Counted from the first letter of the stretch, positions 1 through 9,058 are shown. The stretch: 64,000 bases of DNA from Synechococcus sp. LTW-R (GCF_014217875.1 NZ_CP059060.1:682001-746000), one strand, 5' to 3'. Notes: generated by a model from the letters alone, not told the origin. Made by a program: numbers and translations.

Positions 1-248
1 TGGTTGGTGATCCCGCAGGCACGCACCGCTTGGCGCTGCTCTGGGCTTAAGCGCTGCTCCAGCAACGCCATGGCCTCCAGTTGGCTTTGCCAGATCGCGG
101 CGGCGTCCTGTTCGACCCAGCCATCACTGGGGTACTGAATCGCGAGGGAGACCTGGGCGGAGGTAACCGGCACACCGCGGACGTCGAAGAGAACCGCGCG
201 GGAGCTGCTGGTGCCCTGATCGAGGGCTAAGAGATAGGACTCGGACAC
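1..248 (-). CDS. glpK: Glycerol kinase, N-terminal part (cut by window edge)
   Basis: Phosphorylates glycerol to glycerol 3-phosphate in the cytoplasm. The visible 82 residues begin from a GTG at 248 and carry the FGGY-kinase N-terminal ATP-binding motif LALDQGTSSSRAVLFD, then a GWVEQDA segment and CGITNQ, which matches the glycerol kinase 'GITNQRE' motif at the window edge. The remainder lies outside the window. It is divergent from the MscS gene at 350, so the 100 bases between them should hold both promoters. Other FGGY kinases share the first motif, but the GITNQ segment favours glycerol kinase. Confidence 0.85.
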   Translation of the reverse strand, partial: MSESYLLALDQGTSSSRAVLFDVRGVPVTSAQVSLAIQYPSDGWVEQDAAAIWQSQLEAMALLEQRLSPEQRQAVRACGITN

Positions 249-349
249 AGGCAAAAGGGTTTCCCCACTCTTACGGGTATCCCCTGGATCTGTCAGGGCC
301 TTGACGCAGCACGAGACAGTGGAGGCCTCTGAGGCAATTTCGGCTGGTC

Positions 350-1381
350 ATGGTCTCGATGTCAACGCTCCTGCCGGCCCTGTTGGCCTTGATCGGTGGG
401 GGGTTGCTTTCGCTTCTCGTCGCGCGGGTGTTTGGGGTTGTCTTTGGTCGCCTGACCCGGAGGACCAGGAGTGATACCGACGACTTCATCGTTCAGGTCA
501 TCGTCGAGACGATCCCGATCCTGGGTTGGGTGGTCAGCGCGAGCTGGGCCTGGTGGCTCGTCCCAACGCCGCCTGAGTTGGATCGGGTGGTCTTCACCAT
601 CGCCAAGCTGATCCTGGTGGTCTTCCTGGTGCGGCTCGTGAACCGCATCAGCCTGCGTCTGTTGCAACGCTCCGCGGTCCACAGCGGTGACCCCGCCGTG
701 GGGAGCATGCTGCGGGCCCTCGCCCCGATGTTGCGCGCCCTGGTCTGGTCTGTGGGCGCGGTTCTCTATCTCCAGAACATCGGCGTCCAGATGGCGGCGA
801 TCTGGGCCCTCCTTAGCGCCGGTGGAATTGGCGCGGGCTTGGCGTTGAAACAGCCGGTCTCTGAATTTTTTGAATACATCACGATCCTGCTGGACAAGCC
901 CTTCCAAACCGGGCAATTCATCAACGTCGGCGAGGTCTGGGGCACGGTGGAACGGGTCGGCGTGCGCACCACCCGTCTACGCAGCGTCAACGGTGAGGCG
1001 ATCGTGATGAGCAACAGCGCCCTCACCAGCTCCGTGGTGGCGAATTACGGAGAAATGCAAGAAAGGCGGCTGATCTACCGCTTGGGGGTGACCTATGACA
1101 CCAGCCACGCCGTGCTGGAGCGGATACCGGGGCTGCTGAAGGCGATCGTTGAACGGGGCGGGGACACCCGCTTTGACCGGGCCCATTTCGTGGCCTTCAA
1201 CAGCAGCAGCCTCGACTTTGAGCTGGTCTATTTCGTTCCCTCCAACAACTACATCCAAGCCATGGAGGCCCAGCAACGGATCAATCTCGACATCGTTCAA
1301 CGCTTCGCGCAGGAGGGGATTGAGTTCGCCTTCCCAACCCAGACCCTGCACGTGCACAACGCCTTGGAGACTGGGGTCTAA
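350..1381 (+). CDS. MscS-family mechanosensitive ion channel
   Basis: A 343-residue membrane protein of the small-conductance mechanosensitive channel family, expected to release solutes across the inner membrane on osmotic downshock. Hydrophobic segments occupy roughly residues 5-28, 55-75, 80-100 and 120-165. The last is the glycine/alanine-rich pore helix (LLSAGGIGAGLALKQP), followed by the family's beta domain (GQFINVGEVWGTVERVGVRT and NSAL). Length is close to E. coli MscS with one extra helix. A second ATG lies at 359, so the exact start is uncertain by three codons. Confidence 0.9.
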   Translation: MVSMSTLLPALLALIGGGLLSLLVARVFGVVFGRLTRRTRSDTDDFIVQVIVETIPILGWVVSASWAWWLVPTPPELDRVVFTIAKLILVVFLVRLVNRISLRLLQRSAVHSGDPAVGSMLRALAPMLRALVWSVGAVLYLQNIGVQMAAIWALLSAGGIGAGLALKQPVSEFFEYITILLDKPFQTGQFINVGEVWGTVERVGVRTTRLRSVNGEAIVMSNSALTSSVVANYGEMQERRLIYRLGVTYDTSHAVLERIPGLLKAIVERGGDTRFDRAHFVAFNSSSLDFELVYFVPSNNYIQAMEAQQRINLDIVQRFAQEGIEFAFPTQTLHVHNALETGV

Positions 1382-1388
1382 CACCACT

Positions 1389-1420
1389 TGCTATGGTGGG
1401 CACTTGGGCGAAATGCCCAA
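1389..1420 (+). promoter_or_regulatory. Possible extended -10 promoter and leader hairpin of rpmB
   Basis: Just after the MscS stop there is an extended -10-like TGCTATGGT (1389-1397). A hairpin follows with perfect 6-base arms, TTGGGC (1404-1409) and GCCCAA (1415-1420), then a T-rich stretch before the rpmB start at 1444. It could be a promoter with a structured leader, or the hairpin could weakly terminate the upstream gene. The assignment is inference from sequence only. Confidence 0.3.
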
Positions 1421-1443
1421 TGTTGTGTTTTTAGAAGACGGTC

Positions 1444-1680
1444 ATGTCCCGGGTCTGCCAACTCACCGGCAAGCGCGCCAACAACGGCATGGCCGTCTCG
1501 CACTCCCACATCCGCACCAAGAAGCTCCAGCAGGTCAACCTGCAAGAGCGCCGTCTGTGGTGGGCTGAGGGCAACCGCTACGTCAAGCTGCGCGTCTCCA
1601 CCCGCGCCCTGAAGACCATCCAGAAGAAGGGTCTGGGCGCCTACGCCAAGCAACTCGGCATCAACCTGGCCAAGATCTGA
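1444..1680 (+). CDS. rpmB: 50S ribosomal protein L28
   Basis: A 78-residue basic protein of the large ribosomal subunit. It begins [20 protein letters not shown] and continues with the L28 core ([34 protein letters not shown]). Length and full-length motif pattern match bacterial L28. It stands alone between the MscS channel and a peroxiredoxin, which starts 32 bases downstream. Confidence 0.97.
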   Translation: MSRVCQLTGKRANNGMAVSHSHIRTKKLQQVNLQERRLWWAEGNRYVKLRVSTRALKTIQKKGLGAYAKQLGINLAKI

Positions 1681-1712
1681 GCTTCAATCCTGGGAGTACC
1701 TCAGGATTCCTT

Positions 1713-2273
1713 TTGAACCGCCGCGATCTGCTCCTCTCTGTTGGCGCTGCGGCCCTCGGCCTGCTGGGACTTCCCCGGCAGGCTTTTTCAATGGGCGGCA
1801 CCCTGCCCGAGCTCAACCTGCCTGCACCGCCATTCACGCTCCCGGGCGTTGTTCCCAGCCCCGATGGCGCCATCGAAGCCGAGCGCAGCCTGAGTGACTT
1901 TCAAGGGCAGTGGCTGGTCCTCTATTTCTATCCGCGCGATTTCACCGAAGGCTGCACGATCGAGGCCAAGGGCTTTCAACGGGACCTGGAGCGCTTCCAT
2001 GCCCTCAATGCCGAGGTCGTAGGGATCAGCGCCGACGACACGGACTCCCACAAAGAGTTCTGCGGCAGTGAAGCGCTCAGCTACCCACTGCTCTCGGATC
2101 CTGGCGGGCAAACAAGCAAGCTCTACGGCAGCTGGATCCCCCCCTTCTCCCAACGGCACACCTTCCTCATTGACCCAGAGGGGGTGCTCCGAGAGACCTG
2201 GCTCGGCGTCCGGCCGTTAGGCCACAGCCAGGAGATCCTCAAGCGTCTGGGGGAACTCCAGGCCGCGGGCTAA
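1713..2273 (+). CDS. Peroxiredoxin of the PrxQ/BCP type with export signal
   Basis: A thiol peroxidase of the AhpC/TSA superfamily, 186 residues from a TTG start. The first 28 residues form a twin-arginine-like or Sec signal (MNRRDLLLSVGAAALGLLGL), suggesting export to the periplasm or thylakoid lumen. The core contains YFYPRDFTEGCT with the peroxidatic Cys. The usual PrxQ resolving Cys five residues later is Lys here (GCTIEAK), so it may work as a one-Cys enzyme, although another Cys follows at HKEFC. The GTW-like substrate end and the RHTFLIDPEG segment fit the family. The start codon is inferred from the signal peptide. Confidence 0.85.
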   Translation: MNRRDLLLSVGAAALGLLGLPRQAFSMGGTLPELNLPAPPFTLPGVVPSPDGAIEAERSLSDFQGQWLVLYFYPRDFTEGCTIEAKGFQRDLERFHALNAEVVGISADDTDSHKEFCGSEALSYPLLSDPGGQTSKLYGSWIPPFSQRHTFLIDPEGVLRETWLGVRPLGHSQEILKRLGELQAAG

Positions 2274-2283
2274 CCGATCAGCC

Positions 2284-2463
2284 TCAGCCGAGCCGTTGGC
2301 GAAGCCGCTGTTCCATGAGACGCAGGTGGGCCTCTCCAGCCGGAAGGCTGTCGCAGAACAGGCAGCTGCCTTCAAAGCACACCTGGAACAATTCGCCCTC
2401 ACTGGAGCGCAGTTGGTAGATGGCTCCACCTTGGGGATCAACCAACACAGGGGACTGGGCCAT
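2284..2463 (-). CDS. Small hypothetical protein
   Basis: A 59-residue protein starting MAQSPVLVDPQGG, with a FEGSCLFCDSL Cys pair near the middle and a basic Leu/Arg-rich tail (LRLMEQRLRQRLG). The Cys-x2-Cys could bind metal or form a disulfide. No family is recognised. Start chosen at ATG 2463, which leaves about 200 bases as a shared promoter region with the ATP-grasp gene at 2662. Longer upstream readings look non-coding. Confidence 0.5.
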   Translation of the reverse strand: MAQSPVLVDPQGGAIYQLRSSEGELFQVCFEGSCLFCDSLPAGEAHLRLMEQRLRQRLG

Positions 2464-2661
2464 GGGTGTGCGGGAGGAACGAGCAGAGGCTGGCGCGGCG
2501 AGACAGCCGTTGCCATAGGTGCTTCGACTCACGTCCATAACTGGATGAAAACTGGCCCGTAGCAAGCGCTACCGGCCGTCTTCAGGCTGATTTGTTCGGT
2601 AGCAATCACAACCCGGAGGGGCCAGACAGCTCTGCATGATCGGCCCAACTCTGGTCCGGCA

Positions 2662-4101
2662 ATGTTTACCGAGTACAGGCCAAAGAAGGGGTACGACGAA
2701 TACTTCAACGCCGCCGATGGACCGCGTTCGGCACTCAAGCCACTGGTCCATTCCTTGGGAGCCCTGGGGCTGGATCATCTCAACCGCAACCATGCGGCCG
2801 CTGGAGTTCTGCTGAAGCGCTTGGGTGCAACCTTCCGCTTGAACGATTCCGGTGGACAGGTAGGTGAACGGATCCTTCCGTTTGACCCCCTGCCGCGCCT
2901 GATTCCGGCAGGGGAGTGGGAGCAGCTGGAACGGGGCCTGGCCCAACGCTTGGAGGCGATCGATCTGTTCTTGGCCGATGTCTATGGCCCGCAGCGGATC
3001 ATCCAGGACGGAATCATCCCTCGGGAGGATGTCGAGAGCTCGCAGGGCTGGAGACCGGTCCTGCAGGGGTTCAAACCCCCTCTTGATAAGTGGTGCCAGA
3101 TCTCGGGCCTGGACCTGATCCGGGACGGAGAAGGCACCTGGCGCGTGCTCGAAGACAACCTGCGCTGCCCGTCCGGAGTCGCCTACTTCCTTGAGAACAG
3201 GCGGGTGATGAAGCGGATGTTCCCGAGTCTGTTCAGCGGGCGGGTCGTGCAGCCGATCGATCGCTATCCATCACAACTCCTGAAAACCCTGCGGGAATTG
3301 GCGCCCTGGACGGAGACACCGCGGGTGGTCCTGCTCACCCCAGGGGTTCTCAACAGTGCCTATTTCGAGCACAGCTATCTCGCCCAACAGATGGGCATTC
3401 CGCTGGTGGAAGGACGGGATCTGGCCTGTGAAGACGGCAGGGTCTGGATGCGGACAACGCGTGGATTGGAAGCGGTCGATGTGATCTATCGGCGCATCGA
3501 TGACGACTTCCTCGATCCCGCGGTCTTCCGTAGCGATTCGATGTTGGGCGTTCGCGGCTTGATGGAGGTTTACGCCCAGGGACGTGTCGCCATTGCCAAT
3601 GCCCCCGGCACCGGTATTGCGGACGACAAGTTGATCTACGCCTATGTCCCCGACATGGTGCGCTACTACCTCGGCGAAGAGCCGATCATTGAGAACGTCC
3701 CCACCTATCTCTGCTCCAGGCCCCAGGATCAGGCTTATGTCCTGGCCCATCTCCGGGAACTCGTGGTCAAGGCCGTCTCTGAAGCCGGAGGCTATGGAAT
3801 GCTGATCGGACCCCACGCCAGCAGCGACGAGATCGAGGCGTTCGCCGCCAAGATCCAGGCCAACCCCCGGAACTTCATCGCCCAACCGACGCTGGAGCTC
3901 TCGACAGTCCCCTCGCTGAGTGACGGGGAGTTGTATCCCTGCCACGTGGATCTCAGGCCCTACATCCTCCGTGGCAAAAGCAGCTGGGTCACACCCGGTG
4001 GCTTGACCCGCGTCGCCCTCAAGCGCGGATCACTGGTGGTGAACTCCTCCCAGGGGGGTGGATGCAAGGACACCTGGATCGTGGAGGACGGCCAATGCTG
4101 A
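2662..4101 (+). CDS. Circularly permuted ATP-grasp protein (DUF404/DUF407)
   Basis: A 479-residue member of the circularly permuted ATP-grasp family, predicted to form amide or ester bonds to a peptide-like substrate. It starts MFTEYRPKKGYDEYF. Characteristic stretches are DLFLADVYGPQRII, WRVLEDNLRCPSGVAYFLENR (residues about 155-175), DVIYRRIDDDFLDP and the C-terminal FIAQPTLELSTVP. Its stop overlaps the alpha-E gene by seven bases (ATGCTGA), and a transglutaminase follows. This three-gene arrangement is widely conserved in bacteria. Its substrate is not established to my knowledge. Confidence 0.88.
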   Translation: MFTEYRPKKGYDEYFNAADGPRSALKPLVHSLGALGLDHLNRNHAAAGVLLKRLGATFRLNDSGGQVGERILPFDPLPRLIPAGEWEQLERGLAQRLEAIDLFLADVYGPQRIIQDGIIPREDVESSQGWRPVLQGFKPPLDKWCQISGLDLIRDGEGTWRVLEDNLRCPSGVAYFLENRRVMKRMFPSLFSGRVVQPIDRYPSQLLKTLRELAPWTETPRVVLLTPGVLNSAYFEHSYLAQQMGIPLVEGRDLACEDGRVWMRTTRGLEAVDVIYRRIDDDFLDPAVFRSDSMLGVRGLMEVYAQGRVAIANAPGTGIADDKLIYAYVPDMVRYYLGEEPIIENVPTYLCSRPQDQAYVLAHLRELVVKAVSEAGGYGMLIGPHASSDEIEAFAAKIQANPRNFIAQPTLELSTVPSLSDGELYPCHVDLRPYILRGKSSWVTPGGLTRVALKRGSLVVNSSQGGGCKDTWIVEDGQC

Positions 4102-5132
4102 GCCGTGTTGCCGACTCCCTGTATTGGATTAACCGCTATATCGAGCGGGCGGAGAACATCTCCCGCTTTGTCGAGGTCAGTGAGGCGATGGCCCTGGACT
4201 GTCCTCCGGGGAGTGCAGAACCTTGGCAACCCCTGATCGATGCCAGTGGAGATCGCACCCTCTTTGATGCGGTGTACCCCGGTGGTGGGGCTCGGGAGGT
4301 GGTCGAGTTCCTGGTGCGGGCGGAGGCCAACCCGAGCAGCATCGTCAACTGCATCGCCATGGCCCGGGAGAACGCCCGGCAGATCAGGGATGTGATCACC
4401 AGCGAGATGTGGGAGCACCTCAACGGTCTCTACTGGACCCTGGTGGAAAACGAGGAGTTCTGGGAGGAACCAACCCAGGAGCAGCTGCGGGAGATTCGAC
4501 GTGGTTGTCAGCTCTTCTATGGCATCACGGATGCCACGTTGAGCCGGGACCTTTCCTGGCAATTCAGCCGACTTGGCCGTCTGATTGAGCGGGCGGACAA
4601 GACGACACGCATCCTCGATGTGAAGTACTTCCTACTGCTTCCCAGTCCCGATGACGTCGGTGGCGTGCTCGACGAACTGCAGTGGATGTCTCTGTTGCGC
4701 AGTGCCGGCGCCTATCAGATGTTCCGCCAATCCAATGTCGGTGACATCTCGCCAGAGGGGGTGGCAGCGTTTCTGCTGCTGAACCCGCTCTTCCCGCGCT
4801 CGGTTCGCTACTGCCTGGAGCGAATCCACGAGACCCTCCAGCTGATCGGCCGCGAATCCGCTCCGGGAACCCCCGATGACCTGGAGTGCAGGGTGGGACT
4901 GACCCAGGCCCGCTGGAGTTACACCAAAATCGACAAGCTGATCGCCGGAGGGCTGCATGAAGCCATTGACGGGTTGCAGCAGGACTTGAACGAGCTGCAC
5001 AACCTGATTCACGACCGCTACTTCGTTCTCCCCGGAGGCCTCAGCCCGGAGGATGACACGGTGATCCCGATGAATCAGAGCGCTTTACCCACCACGGCTT
5101 CCGATCAAGATCTGGCATGCACGCCCGCTTAA
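4095..5132 (+). CDS. Alpha-E domain protein (DUF403)
   Basis: An all-helical 345-residue protein, usual partner of the permuted ATP-grasp enzyme upstream. It begins MLSRVADSLYWINRYIERAE, the family signature; the second signature region is FSRLGRLIERADKTTRILDVKY near residue 155. The ATG at 4095 overlaps the upstream stop, and the gene itself overlaps the transglutaminase by 16 bases, so translation is probably coupled. Its role is inferred from genomic association with amide-bond chemistry; no catalytic motif is evident. Confidence 0.88.
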   Translation: MLSRVADSLYWINRYIERAENISRFVEVSEAMALDCPPGSAEPWQPLIDASGDRTLFDAVYPGGGAREVVEFLVRAEANPSSIVNCIAMARENARQIRDVITSEMWEHLNGLYWTLVENEEFWEEPTQEQLREIRRGCQLFYGITDATLSRDLSWQFSRLGRLIERADKTTRILDVKYFLLLPSPDDVGGVLDELQWMSLLRSAGAYQMFRQSNVGDISPEGVAAFLLLNPLFPRSVRYCLERIHETLQLIGRESAPGTPDDLECRVGLTQARWSYTKIDKLIAGGLHEAIDGLQQDLNELHNLIHDRYFVLPGGLSPEDDTVIPMNQSALPTTASDQDLACTPA

Positions 5133-5989
5133 TCCACCGCTTCAACTACAGCTACAGCCAACCCGTCCTGCTGGGCCCCCATCGCTTTTGCCTGCGGCCC
5201 AGGCCCCACGGCTTCCAGCGCCTGATTGATTTCAAGTTGGAGATCAGCCCCGAACCCAGTCAGCTCTACGAGCTCATGGCTGCAGGGGGGGACACGATTA
5301 CGCGGGCGCGCTTCCTTCAGGAAACAGAGGCCTTTCAGGTGGTCGCCACCAGTGAGGTGGAAACCTTCACGCCACCACTGATTGAGGCGTGCTTGGACGA
5401 GAGCATGCTGCAGTTGCCACTCGCCATCGGCAGGCTCAATCCCGATTTGATGAGCAACCTCCAAGGCTGGTTGCCCAATGGCCAACACGATGCCGCCGCC
5501 GTCGATCTCGCCCAGGAAGCGCTCACGGGAAGCGACGGGAGTTGCCTGAGCTTTCTGCAACAACTCATCGAAATCATTCAGGACCGGGTGAAGTACACCC
5601 AACGGCATCAAGGACCCGCTTGGCCGGCAGGTCGCACCCTCAAGGAGCGCATCGGCTCCTGCCGTGATCTGGCGATGCTGATGATCGAGTGCTGCCGCAG
5701 TCTCGGGCTGCCCGCTCGTTTCGTCAGCGGCTATCACCTGGTGGAGCCCAAGCCGGACCGCTACGACCTCCATGCCTGGACGGAGGTCTACCTGCAGGGA
5801 GCCGGTTGGCGTGGATTTGATGCCAGCGGACAAGGGGCGGTGGATGACCGCTACATCCCCGTGGTGACCTCCTCCAAATCAGACTTGACTGCGGCAGTGA
5901 GCGGAACCTTCTCCGGCCCGACCGGGGTGCAGAGCAGCTTGAGCTGGGAGATCGAGGCCGAACTGCTCAGTCCAGCCGCTCGCCATTAG
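5117..5989 (+). CDS. Transglutaminase-like cysteine protease family protein
   Basis: A 290-residue protein with the bacterial transglutaminase N-terminal beta region (MHARLIHRFNYSYSQPVLLGPH) and a papain-like transglutaminase core. The catalytic triad is visible as Cys in IGSCRDLAMLMIE, His in YDLHAWTEVYL and Asp in WRGFDASGQG. It may cleave or transfer peptide amides. Third gene of the ATP-grasp/alpha-E/transglutaminase set; start ATG 5117 lies inside the preceding gene's last codons. Confidence 0.9.
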   Translation: MHARLIHRFNYSYSQPVLLGPHRFCLRPRPHGFQRLIDFKLEISPEPSQLYELMAAGGDTITRARFLQETEAFQVVATSEVETFTPPLIEACLDESMLQLPLAIGRLNPDLMSNLQGWLPNGQHDAAAVDLAQEALTGSDGSCLSFLQQLIEIIQDRVKYTQRHQGPAWPAGRTLKERIGSCRDLAMLMIECCRSLGLPARFVSGYHLVEPKPDRYDLHAWTEVYLQGAGWRGFDASGQGAVDDRYIPVVTSSKSDLTAAVSGTFSGPTGVQSSLSWEIEAELLSPAARH

Positions 5990-5994
5990 CGGCT

Positions 5995-6492
5995 CTACCA
6001 GCTGACGCCGTGCAGCTTGGGTAGGGGAGCCGTGCGATGGGTTGTCGCGAACAGCCGAGGAATCAGCCTGCTGTTGTACACACGGAATTCACGGGCCACG
6101 CAGGCGCCAGGCTCACGAATGGCCTGGTTGAGGACGACCGAACCCTCCTCATCGGAGATCGAACGATGAAACGTTCCCGGTGGAATCCGCAGGATGTCGC
6201 CACCGGTGTCCAGACGAACAATGTGATACGGATAACTCCAAGCGAAATTGACCAGATAAAAAACGCGCCCGCCCGTGAGGGCCAGCAGGTTGTCCTCCTG
6301 GTGCGGGTGCAAATAAAACTGCCAGGCCCCCGTGTTGGCCTCATCGGGTGGGCTCACGGCTGGCCCGCTGTGGATGACCAAATCGCGGGCGTTGGACTCA
6401 GCGACCGTGATGTCGAAGAAACGAACAGCCGGCGTATCGCGGAATTTCTCGTAGGGAATCAGCTCAAACATTTGAGCTTGGGATGACGCCAT
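5995..6492 (-). CDS. Cupin-fold protein
   Basis: A 165-residue single-domain beta-barrel (cupin) protein. Metal-ligand positions are suggested by FYLHPHQEDNLLALTG and the later PPGTFHRSISDEEGSVVLNQ. Function is unknown. It runs convergently to the transglutaminase gene with only five bases between stops, and about 85 bases separate it from the glycosyltransferase gene that ends at 6578. Confidence 0.7.
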   Translation of the reverse strand: MASSQAQMFELIPYEKFRDTPAVRFFDITVAESNARDLVIHSGPAVSPPDEANTGAWQFYLHPHQEDNLLALTGGRVFYLVNFAWSYPYHIVRLDTGGDILRIPPGTFHRSISDEEGSVVLNQAIREPGACVAREFRVYNSRLIPRLFATTHRTAPLPKLHGVSW

Positions 6493-6577
6493 TGGGCTGC
6501 CGAGCTATGCCCTAATGAACCGCACACCGTGATCGACGAGCCGTGTGCTGGGCTACCCAATGGCGAATTTCTGGAGA

Positions 6578-7780
6578 TCAGCCCTCGAGCTGCCTGCCCC
6601 GCCAGGTCCAGCCACGGCCCGTGGTCGTCTTCCAGATGCTGGCTGGAACAATCGCGGCGATGAGCAGTGCACCAAGCCAGCTCAACCACCAATACCGAAT
6701 CGGTGTGCCAAAGCGCCAGGCACTCCAAAGACGGATGGCCAGGACAAGGACCAACGACGCCAGTACAGCGGCCAGGGTGGGCCTCAGTACAGAACCCAGC
6801 AGCAACCACTGCAGCAGCACAACCGCTGCGGAGAGCCAAGGTGCCGCAAAGAGCAGGAGGACAACACCAACACTCCCAACCGCTTTGAACCCGTTGCGAT
6901 CCACCCCAAGAAACCAATTTTTGGTCCAGCCTTCCCAGAGGGCGGCGAGGCTGCGATACATCTGCAGATCGACCAAATCTATGCCAAGCAGGTAACGCAA
7001 TCGCAACTGGGATTGCTTGATCTTGCGCGCCAAGGCGAGATCTTCGACGACCTCCGAAGCGACGCCGCGGTGACCGCCGATGGCTAAATAACTGGAGTAG
7101 CGAAACAGCATGAACGGCCCCGCCGCAAACGCCGTTGGGTCATCCGGATCGTTGCTGCGGCGAATTGGGAAACCAAGGCCAAGCAACGTGGCCACAATCG
7201 GTTGCACCAACCACTCCGCCAGACAGCTGCACTCCAGGCGGGGAGCCAGGGTCAACAGATCACTCTGCTGCGCGCACGCCTCCTGCAGGGCCGCTTCAAT
7301 CACCCCTGGCCGCAGACGCACATCGGCATCCAAGAAGAGCAGCCACTGACATGCGGGATCAGCCTCGGGCCAGGACAGGGCAGCGCCGACGCTGGCGGGC
7401 CAGTTCTTGCCTGACCAACGCTCGCCATGCGGACGGGGACCGGCCTGCAGGATTCTCCAACGCACATCCGTGCGCGGGCAGGCTTCGCGCATGGCCTCGG
7501 CCAGGGCTTGGGTGTCGTCGCTGGAGGCATCGTCGATCACCACGAGCTCAATCGGCCAGTCCGTCGGTGCCGCAGCGACGATGGCCTGGAGACAGTCCGC
7601 GATGTTGTCGTGTTCGTTGTAGGCCGGCACGAGGATCCGCAGCCAGCTGCAACCCTCGGGCCGTTCGCGCGAGTCACTCGCCCGCAGCCGCGGCGCACGC
7701 CCCAGCTGCAGCTCAAGGGCCAACAACAACAGCAGCAAACAGGCACTGCTGGCGCTGGCCAGCCAGAGGATCAGCGGCAT
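6578..7780 (-). CDS. Family 2 glycosyltransferase, membrane-anchored
   Basis: A 400-residue inverting glycosyltransferase. After an N-terminal hydrophobic anchor (LILWLASASSACLLLLLL) comes the GT-A fold: LVPAYNEHDN, VVIDDASSDD, LFLDADVRLRPG (the DxD metal site) and VVEDLALARKI. It then has two to three C-terminal membrane segments. It resembles hopanoid-associated HpnB-type transferases, but the substrate cannot be read from sequence. Start chosen at ATG 7780, which overlaps the end of the pyruvyl transferase gene by ten bases, indicating a shared transcript. Confidence 0.85.
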   Translation of the reverse strand: MPLILWLASASSACLLLLLLALELQLGRAPRLRASDSRERPEGCSWLRILVPAYNEHDNIADCLQAIVAAAPTDWPIELVVIDDASSDDTQALAEAMREACPRTDVRWRILQAGPRPHGERWSGKNWPASVGAALSWPEADPACQWLLFLDADVRLRPGVIEAALQEACAQQSDLLTLAPRLECSCLAEWLVQPIVATLLGLGFPIRRSNDPDDPTAFAAGPFMLFRYSSYLAIGGHRGVASEVVEDLALARKIKQSQLRLRYLLGIDLVDLQMYRSLAALWEGWTKNWFLGVDRNGFKAVGSVGVVLLLFAAPWLSAAVVLLQWLLLGSVLRPTLAAVLASLVLVLAIRLWSAWRFGTPIRYWWLSWLGALLIAAIVPASIWKTTTGRGWTWRGRQLEG

Positions 7781-8814
7781 AGGGCGCTGGTCAAGACCCG
7801 ACGGTGCAGTTCCAAGGTCGAGCGAATCGAGGCGATCACCGCGCTCTGCGGTGGCTGGTCCAGGCTTCGGCTCCACTGCTGCAAGCAGTCGGATGCCGCC
7901 GAGCGAGAGGCGAGATCCAAGGCATCACAGCGCAACTGATCGGCGCAGGCCTTGACCTTCGGGTCATAACTCAAGGCCGAGACCGGCGCACCAGACAGTG
8001 CCGCCAGGATCAGGGCGTGCAGACGCATCGCCAGGACCAGCCCAGAGGAACGGAAGACCGCCATCGCCTCCCTGGGGTTCTCTGCCTGGAGTTGACGGCT
8101 ACGGCGGGATAAAGCCTCAGGGATCAGGCCCTCGTTGCGGAACTGCTCGAGAAGGGAACGGTCCTGCTCACGGTGGAAGGGAAGCCAGAGCACCTCGCGA
8201 TCGGTCTGGGCTGCCAATTGATCGAGCGCTTCGAGGTAGGGGCTCCAATCGGACCCTTGGAGCAACGGCGTCGGACGCCAGCAGACCACAATCGGGCCTC
8301 CACGGCCCAGCCACTGCTGTTGGGGCAGGAGCCAGACCGCATCACCGGCATCCTCGCCATCACAGCCCAGACGCCGAGCCAAGGTTGCCGATTCCGGGTC
8401 ACGCCAACTGACGGCCGTGGTCAACGACAACAGGAGACGGACGAAGGCACGGCTGCGCCGGCGTTGCAACGGGCCCAAGCCCTGAGCCCAAAGCACGACC
8501 GGTTTGCCCTGCAGGCGCGCCGCCGTGATCAGAGCGCCGTAATAGAGCAGGCTCTTGAAACTCGTGCTGTCCTGCAACAGGCTGCCGCCACCCAGCACCA
8601 AGGCCTGACAGGAGCGCAGGCGAGCGAGAACCGCCTTCAGGTCCCGCCGTTGCACCGTCTCAACGCCATGCAGCCGTTGCACTTGGCTCTCGTCAAAGGC
8701 CGTCACCACAGGGGTGAGGGACTGGGGGAGTTCCCCAAGAAACGCCTGCAGCAGGGCGTCATCCCCGAGGTTGTGTTCGCCGTAGTAGCCGCAGAGCAGA
8801 ACGGACTGGGGCAC
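7771..8814 (-). CDS. csaB: Polysaccharide pyruvyl transferase CsaB
   Basis: A 347-residue enzyme expected to add ketal pyruvate to a cell-wall or surface polysaccharide. It opens with LCGYYGEHNLGDDALLQAFL, the CsaB signature, followed by ALVLGGGSLLQDSTS, VLWAQGLGPL and the MRLHALILAALSG motif near residue 265. It is translationally coupled to the glycosyltransferase downstream, so the pair probably builds or decorates one surface glycan. Start at ATG 8814. Confidence 0.88.
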   Translation of the reverse strand: MPQSVLLCGYYGEHNLGDDALLQAFLGELPQSLTPVVTAFDESQVQRLHGVETVQRRDLKAVLARLRSCQALVLGGGSLLQDSTSFKSLLYYGALITAARLQGKPVVLWAQGLGPLQRRRSRAFVRLLLSLTTAVSWRDPESATLARRLGCDGEDAGDAVWLLPQQQWLGRGGPIVVCWRPTPLLQGSDWSPYLEALDQLAAQTDREVLWLPFHREQDRSLLEQFRNEGLIPEALSRRSRQLQAENPREAMAVFRSSGLVLAMRLHALILAALSGAPVSALSYDPKVKACADQLRCDALDLASRSAASDCLQQWSRSLDQPPQSAVIASIRSTLELHRRVLTSALCR

Positions 8815-8857
8815 AGCACGGCCACACGCGAACCCCAGTTTCGCATCGATGCCAGGG

Positions 8858-9058
8858 CTAGGCAGCGGCCACCAGGCGCTGCCTCAGCAGCGGCAATTCC
8901 TCATCGATCCGCTCCCGGGCTGAATCAAGGGAGGAACAGGTGCCAAGGGAGAGACCACTGCGGTGGCGAATCTCAAAACAGTGACGCTGATCGGGGTGAT
9001 CCAACAGCGCAATGCGGCAACCGCGATGAATCCAGGCCGGAGGCTGCTGTGATGTCAC
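8858..9058 (-). CDS. Small hypothetical protein
   Basis: A 66-residue soluble protein beginning MTSQQPPAWIHRGCRIALLD, with a His/Cys-containing N-terminal half and a helical charged C-terminal half (SARERIDEELPLLRQRL). No family is recognised. It lies 43 bases upstream of csaB on the same strand. Just beyond its start is a hairpin with 7-base arms (9069-9075 and 9079-9085, loop CGA) that could influence expression. Confidence 0.5.
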   Translation of the reverse strand: MTSQQPPAWIHRGCRIALLDHPDQRHCFEIRHRSGLSLGTCSSLDSARERIDEELPLLRQRLVAAA

